The notes below the pieces were generated by a model. It worked only from the letters and a program-made list of their open reading frames with translations. It was not told where the DNA came from and did no database searches. From Chloroflexota bacterium (GTDB lineage: Bacteria; Chloroflexota; Anaerolineae; B4-G1), in contig DSAR01000488.1 in the NCBI GenBank assembly GCA_011046405.1, forward strand, positions 1 to 6,859: a stretch of DNA of 6,859 nt, in the 5' to 3' direction. Shown here in pieces: positions 4,886 through 6,859 of this stretch. The position numbers were made by a program, and so were the translations under genes. Numbering within the stretch: position 1 is the stretch's first letter; every line of letters starts with the position of its first letter.

Positions 4886-6782
4886 TGTCGCGCCTCGACC
4901 AGGGCCAATGGGGCCACCGGGGGCGACGGCCCTGCCCCACGTAATACGCCCACCACTCGATCCCCAGGACGAGCAGGGCGGCCAGTGCCAGCCAGGGCCA
5001 GAACTCGTGCCGCCCTTGCGCCTCTTTTTGATCGATGGCGCTCACCGCCGCCCGTCCCACCTGGATGACGTTCTGGGGCGCGATGTCTGACTCGGCCGGG
5101 TCGAACAGGTTGACGGCGAAATAAGCGAGCGACGGCGCTGTTTGGGCAAACTGGCCCTCCTGCTCGACCGTGTAGATGCCCAGTCGATCGGTAGCGGCAA
5201 AGACGGGCTGCCGGTGTTCGCTGACGGGTAGCTCGTATCGCGCGCCGTCCGGCGCTGTGACCCACAATCTCGTCGTCTCGGGCGCCGGCTGGATAGGCAC
5301 CGCTTCGCCCGCGCGGACGGCGCTCGGCAGGTCCGCCCGCCCCCGGGGCATCAGCCAATCGACCAGGTTCGCCGTCAGGATCGGGAAGGCAATCTGCAGC
5401 GGCAGGTCAGAATCCCGCAGGTCGAAGGTCAGCACGGCCAGGCGTCCCGCTGGGCGCTCGGCGACGAAAAACAGTGGCCCGCCCGCCGCCCCGATCAACA
5501 CCCGCGCCCCCGGCGGCGGATCGACCGCCCGGGCCCGCAACACGTGGAGCTGGCTGACGTCCACGTAGCGTAAAAGCGGATCGTCCCCTTGCACGCGGGT
5601 GATGGCCGTCTCGGTAAACGTCCCGCCCACCCGTAGGGTAAACCCGTCATCAATTGACGCCCGGGGGCCGACGAGCCACAGGTTTCCACTGGGCAGCGTC
5701 CCGGTGATGGGACCATCGAACACGTAGAGCGCGTATGGTTCTTCAGGCAGTGGTTGGCTGGGTGCCAGTCGCACCAGGTCGACGCCTGCCAGTGCCCCCA
5801 GAGCCCGTTCCAGGAAGAGATTGCCCTCAGAAATGAGCAGGACCTGTCCCGAGACGGGGGGCGCGTGGACCGCCCACGCCCGGTCGTCCAGCGGCAGGGC
5901 GTCATCTGTCGCCAGGTTGGCCTCCACGAAACCGGCGTTGTAGGGCACGTCGACCAGCGTCAGGTCAGCGCTCCCCCGGGCCGGGATCGACAGGCGCCGG
6001 GCGTCGAAGAGTATCCCATCGGCTGAGAACTCGACCAGCACTTCGGTATCAGTCGTCCGGTAATTGGCCGCGCGCAAAAAGACCTGGGGCCCTTCCGGCC
6101 CCTCCCGCGTCGCCAGGGCGGTGATCGCCAAGTTATCCTGCCCCCCACCGACGCTCACGAAGCGCACTTCCCCCGGCAGCGCAGGCAGCGTCTCGCGCAC
6201 CGCCCCATCGGAGACGATCACCACGTGGGTCTCCGCCGCATTGGTCGCACCCGCCGAGACCAGCGCGAAAGCGGCCTTCCAATTGGCGGGACCATGGGTT
6301 GGGGTCACGTCATTCAGGACGCCTCGCAGGAACGTCCGGTCGCCAGTGACCGAGGCCAGCACCTGGGGTTGCGGCCCCACGGCGATGATGGATGCTACGT
6401 CACCCGTGCCCAGCCCGTCGACGATCTCCCGCACCACCTGGATGGCGGCATCGAAACGGGTCGGTTCCACGTCCCGGGCCTGCATACTGGCCGATGCGTC
6501 GAGCAGCACGATCACGCTGCCGCTGACGACCTTCGGGGCCAGGATGTAGGGCCGCGCCAGCGCCAGGACCAACAGGCTAAGAATGATCAACTGCAACAGC
6601 AGGAGCAGGTTACGCCGCAAACGCTGCCAGGGAGCGTTGGCCTCCCGGTCGCGCAAGAGCCGCTGCCACAGGAGGGTGCTGGAGACGAGTACGTCTCGCC
6701 GTCGCAGCTTGAGCATGTACATCAGGATGATGGGCACACTCAGCGCGGCGAAAGCGAGGGCGAGGGGTGTGAGAAAGTTCAT
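4875..6782 (-). CDS. BatA/VWA-domain membrane protein (635 aa, aerotolerance-type)
   Basis: A membrane-anchored protein of the BatA N-terminal-domain family, usually found with MoxR ATPase and DUF58 genes; molecular role not settled, probably envelope or stress related complex assembly. Order: BatA domain with hydrophobic segments at about 4-24 and 58-80 around the basic LKLRRRDVLVSSTLLWQ stretch; a von Willebrand A domain from about 88 to 215 with the MIDAS motif DASAS (D95, S97, S99), TPTHGPANW and IVSDG (D192); a beta-rich region (about 230-300); a GATase-like segment (VLLISEGN at 314-321, YALYVFDG) ending in LTFDLRDSDLPLQIAFPILTANLVDWL; and a C-terminal membrane helix at about 594-616 followed by a Trp/Arg-rich tail. 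The ATG at 6782 matches the normal family start, but I see no Shine-Dalgarno; an array of heptamers lies directly upstream. The stop is embedded in a 15-bp repeat array. MoxR and DUF58 would be expected beyond the right edge. Confidence 0.9.
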   Translation of the reverse strand: MNFLTPLALAFAALSVPIILMYMLKLRRRDVLVSSTLLWQRLLRDREANAPWQRLRRNLLLLLQLIILSLLVLALARPYILAPKVVSGSVIVLLDASASMQARDVEPTRFDAAIQVVREIVDGLGTGDVASIIAVGPQPQVLASVTGDRTFLRGVLNDVTPTHGPANWKAAFALVSAGATNAAETHVVIVSDGAVRETLPALPGEVRFVSVGGGQDNLAITALATREGPEGPQVFLRAANYRTTDTEVLVEFSADGILFDARRLSIPARGSADLTLVDVPYNAGFVEANLATDDALPLDDRAWAVHAPPVSGQVLLISEGNLFLERALGALAGVDLVRLAPSQPLPEEPYALYVFDGPITGTLPSGNLWLVGPRASIDDGFTLRVGGTFTETAITRVQGDDPLLRYVDVSQLHVLRARAVDPPPGARVLIGAAGGPLFFVAERPAGRLAVLTFDLRDSDLPLQIAFPILTANLVDWLMPRGRADLPSAVRAGEAVPIQPAPETTRLWVTAPDGARYELPVSEHRQPVFAATDRLGIYTVEQEGQFAQTAPSLAYFAVNLFDPAESDIAPQNVIQVGRAAVSAIDQKEAQGRHEFWPWLALAALLVLGIEWWAYYVGQGRRPRWPHWPWSRRDTAS

Positions 6783-6792
6783 ATTAGATGTT

Positions 6793-6859
6793 GGACTTTG
6801 GACGTCGGACTTTGGACGTCGGACTTTGGACGTCGGACTTTGGACTTTGGACGTCGGAC
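6793..6859. repeat. Tandem heptamer array running off the right edge
   Basis: The stretch is built from two 7-bp words, GGACTTT (A) and GGACGTC (B), in the order A B A B A B A A B followed by GGAC at the window edge. Three perfect 14-bp AB units (6793-6834) are followed by a lone A and another AB. The GACGTC palindrome recurs every 14 bases and then after 21. It begins 10 bases above the BatA/VWA start codon. The 14-bp period does not preserve a reading frame, so it is not coding. The full length cannot be seen. Confidence 0.95.

Noticed and set aside
4835..5068. Plus-strand open frame with MRRIK repeats
   Set aside because: It is created by the same tandem array and continues antisense to the BatA/VWA gene; no ribosome site.
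4675..5358. Minus-strand open frame with repeated RRILM residues
   Set aside because: It is a shifted reading of the BatA/VWA gene that stays open through the 15-bp array because the unit is a multiple of three; no start signal or family match.
6793..6859. CRISPR or iteron origin
   Set aside because: Units abut directly with no spacers, and no replication initiator gene or AT-rich unwinding region is seen.

Overview
The window reads as a GC-rich bacterial chromosome segment in which all six recognisable genes lie on the minus strand, so transcription runs from right to left. The protein set (a BatA-type von Willebrand protein, an M20 hydrolase of YgeY type, a DUF4870 membrane protein, pseudouridine-5'-phosphate glycosidase, a GlmU-type protein and cytidine deaminase) and the short tandem repeats between genes resemble environmental Chloroflexota (Anaerolineae-like) genomes. 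That assignment is an inference from style and protein flavour; there is no marker gene here to prove it.

Layout, in the direction of transcription. (1) 6793-6859 is a tandem heptamer array that runs off the right edge. (2) 6782-4875 encodes a membrane-anchored BatA/VWA protein whose stop codon lies inside a 4 x 15 bp palindromic tandem array (4826-4885). (3) 4509-4874 is a 366-bp non-coding stretch with that array, a 31-bp-armed inverted repeat rich in CACGAAT words (4610-4782) and a good sigma-70-like promoter (4554-4582). (4) 4508-3315 is the M20/YgeY-like hydrolase. (5) A 77-bp gap holds a perfect 12-bp inverted repeat flanked by near-identical 10-mers. (6) 3237-2752, the DUF4870 membrane protein, overlaps psuG (2755-1847) by a GTGA junction. 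(7) A 99-bp gap holds a 9-bp GC hairpin and a (GGA)7 ribosome-binding tract. (8) The GlmU-like gene (1747-446) overlaps cdd (453-58) by 8 bases. (9) 1-57 carries a strong promoter-like sequence pointing out of the left edge.

How the genes may work together: psuG and cdd are both pyrimidine salvage functions (pseudouridine 5'-phosphate to uracil plus ribose 5-phosphate; cytidine to uridine). The GlmU-like protein between them looks like a sugar-phosphate acetyltransferase. A single transcript from the promoter near 4550 through cdd is plausible from the strand, spacing and two overlaps, but the two intergenic hairpins could modulate it.

The most notable observation is that the GlmU-like protein keeps every left-handed beta-helix acetyltransferase residue I could check, while its N-terminal uridylyltransferase domain has lost essentially all catalytic motifs. 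I do not see a defence system, CRISPR array, transposase, tRNA or rRNA, and I do not claim a new multi-gene system.
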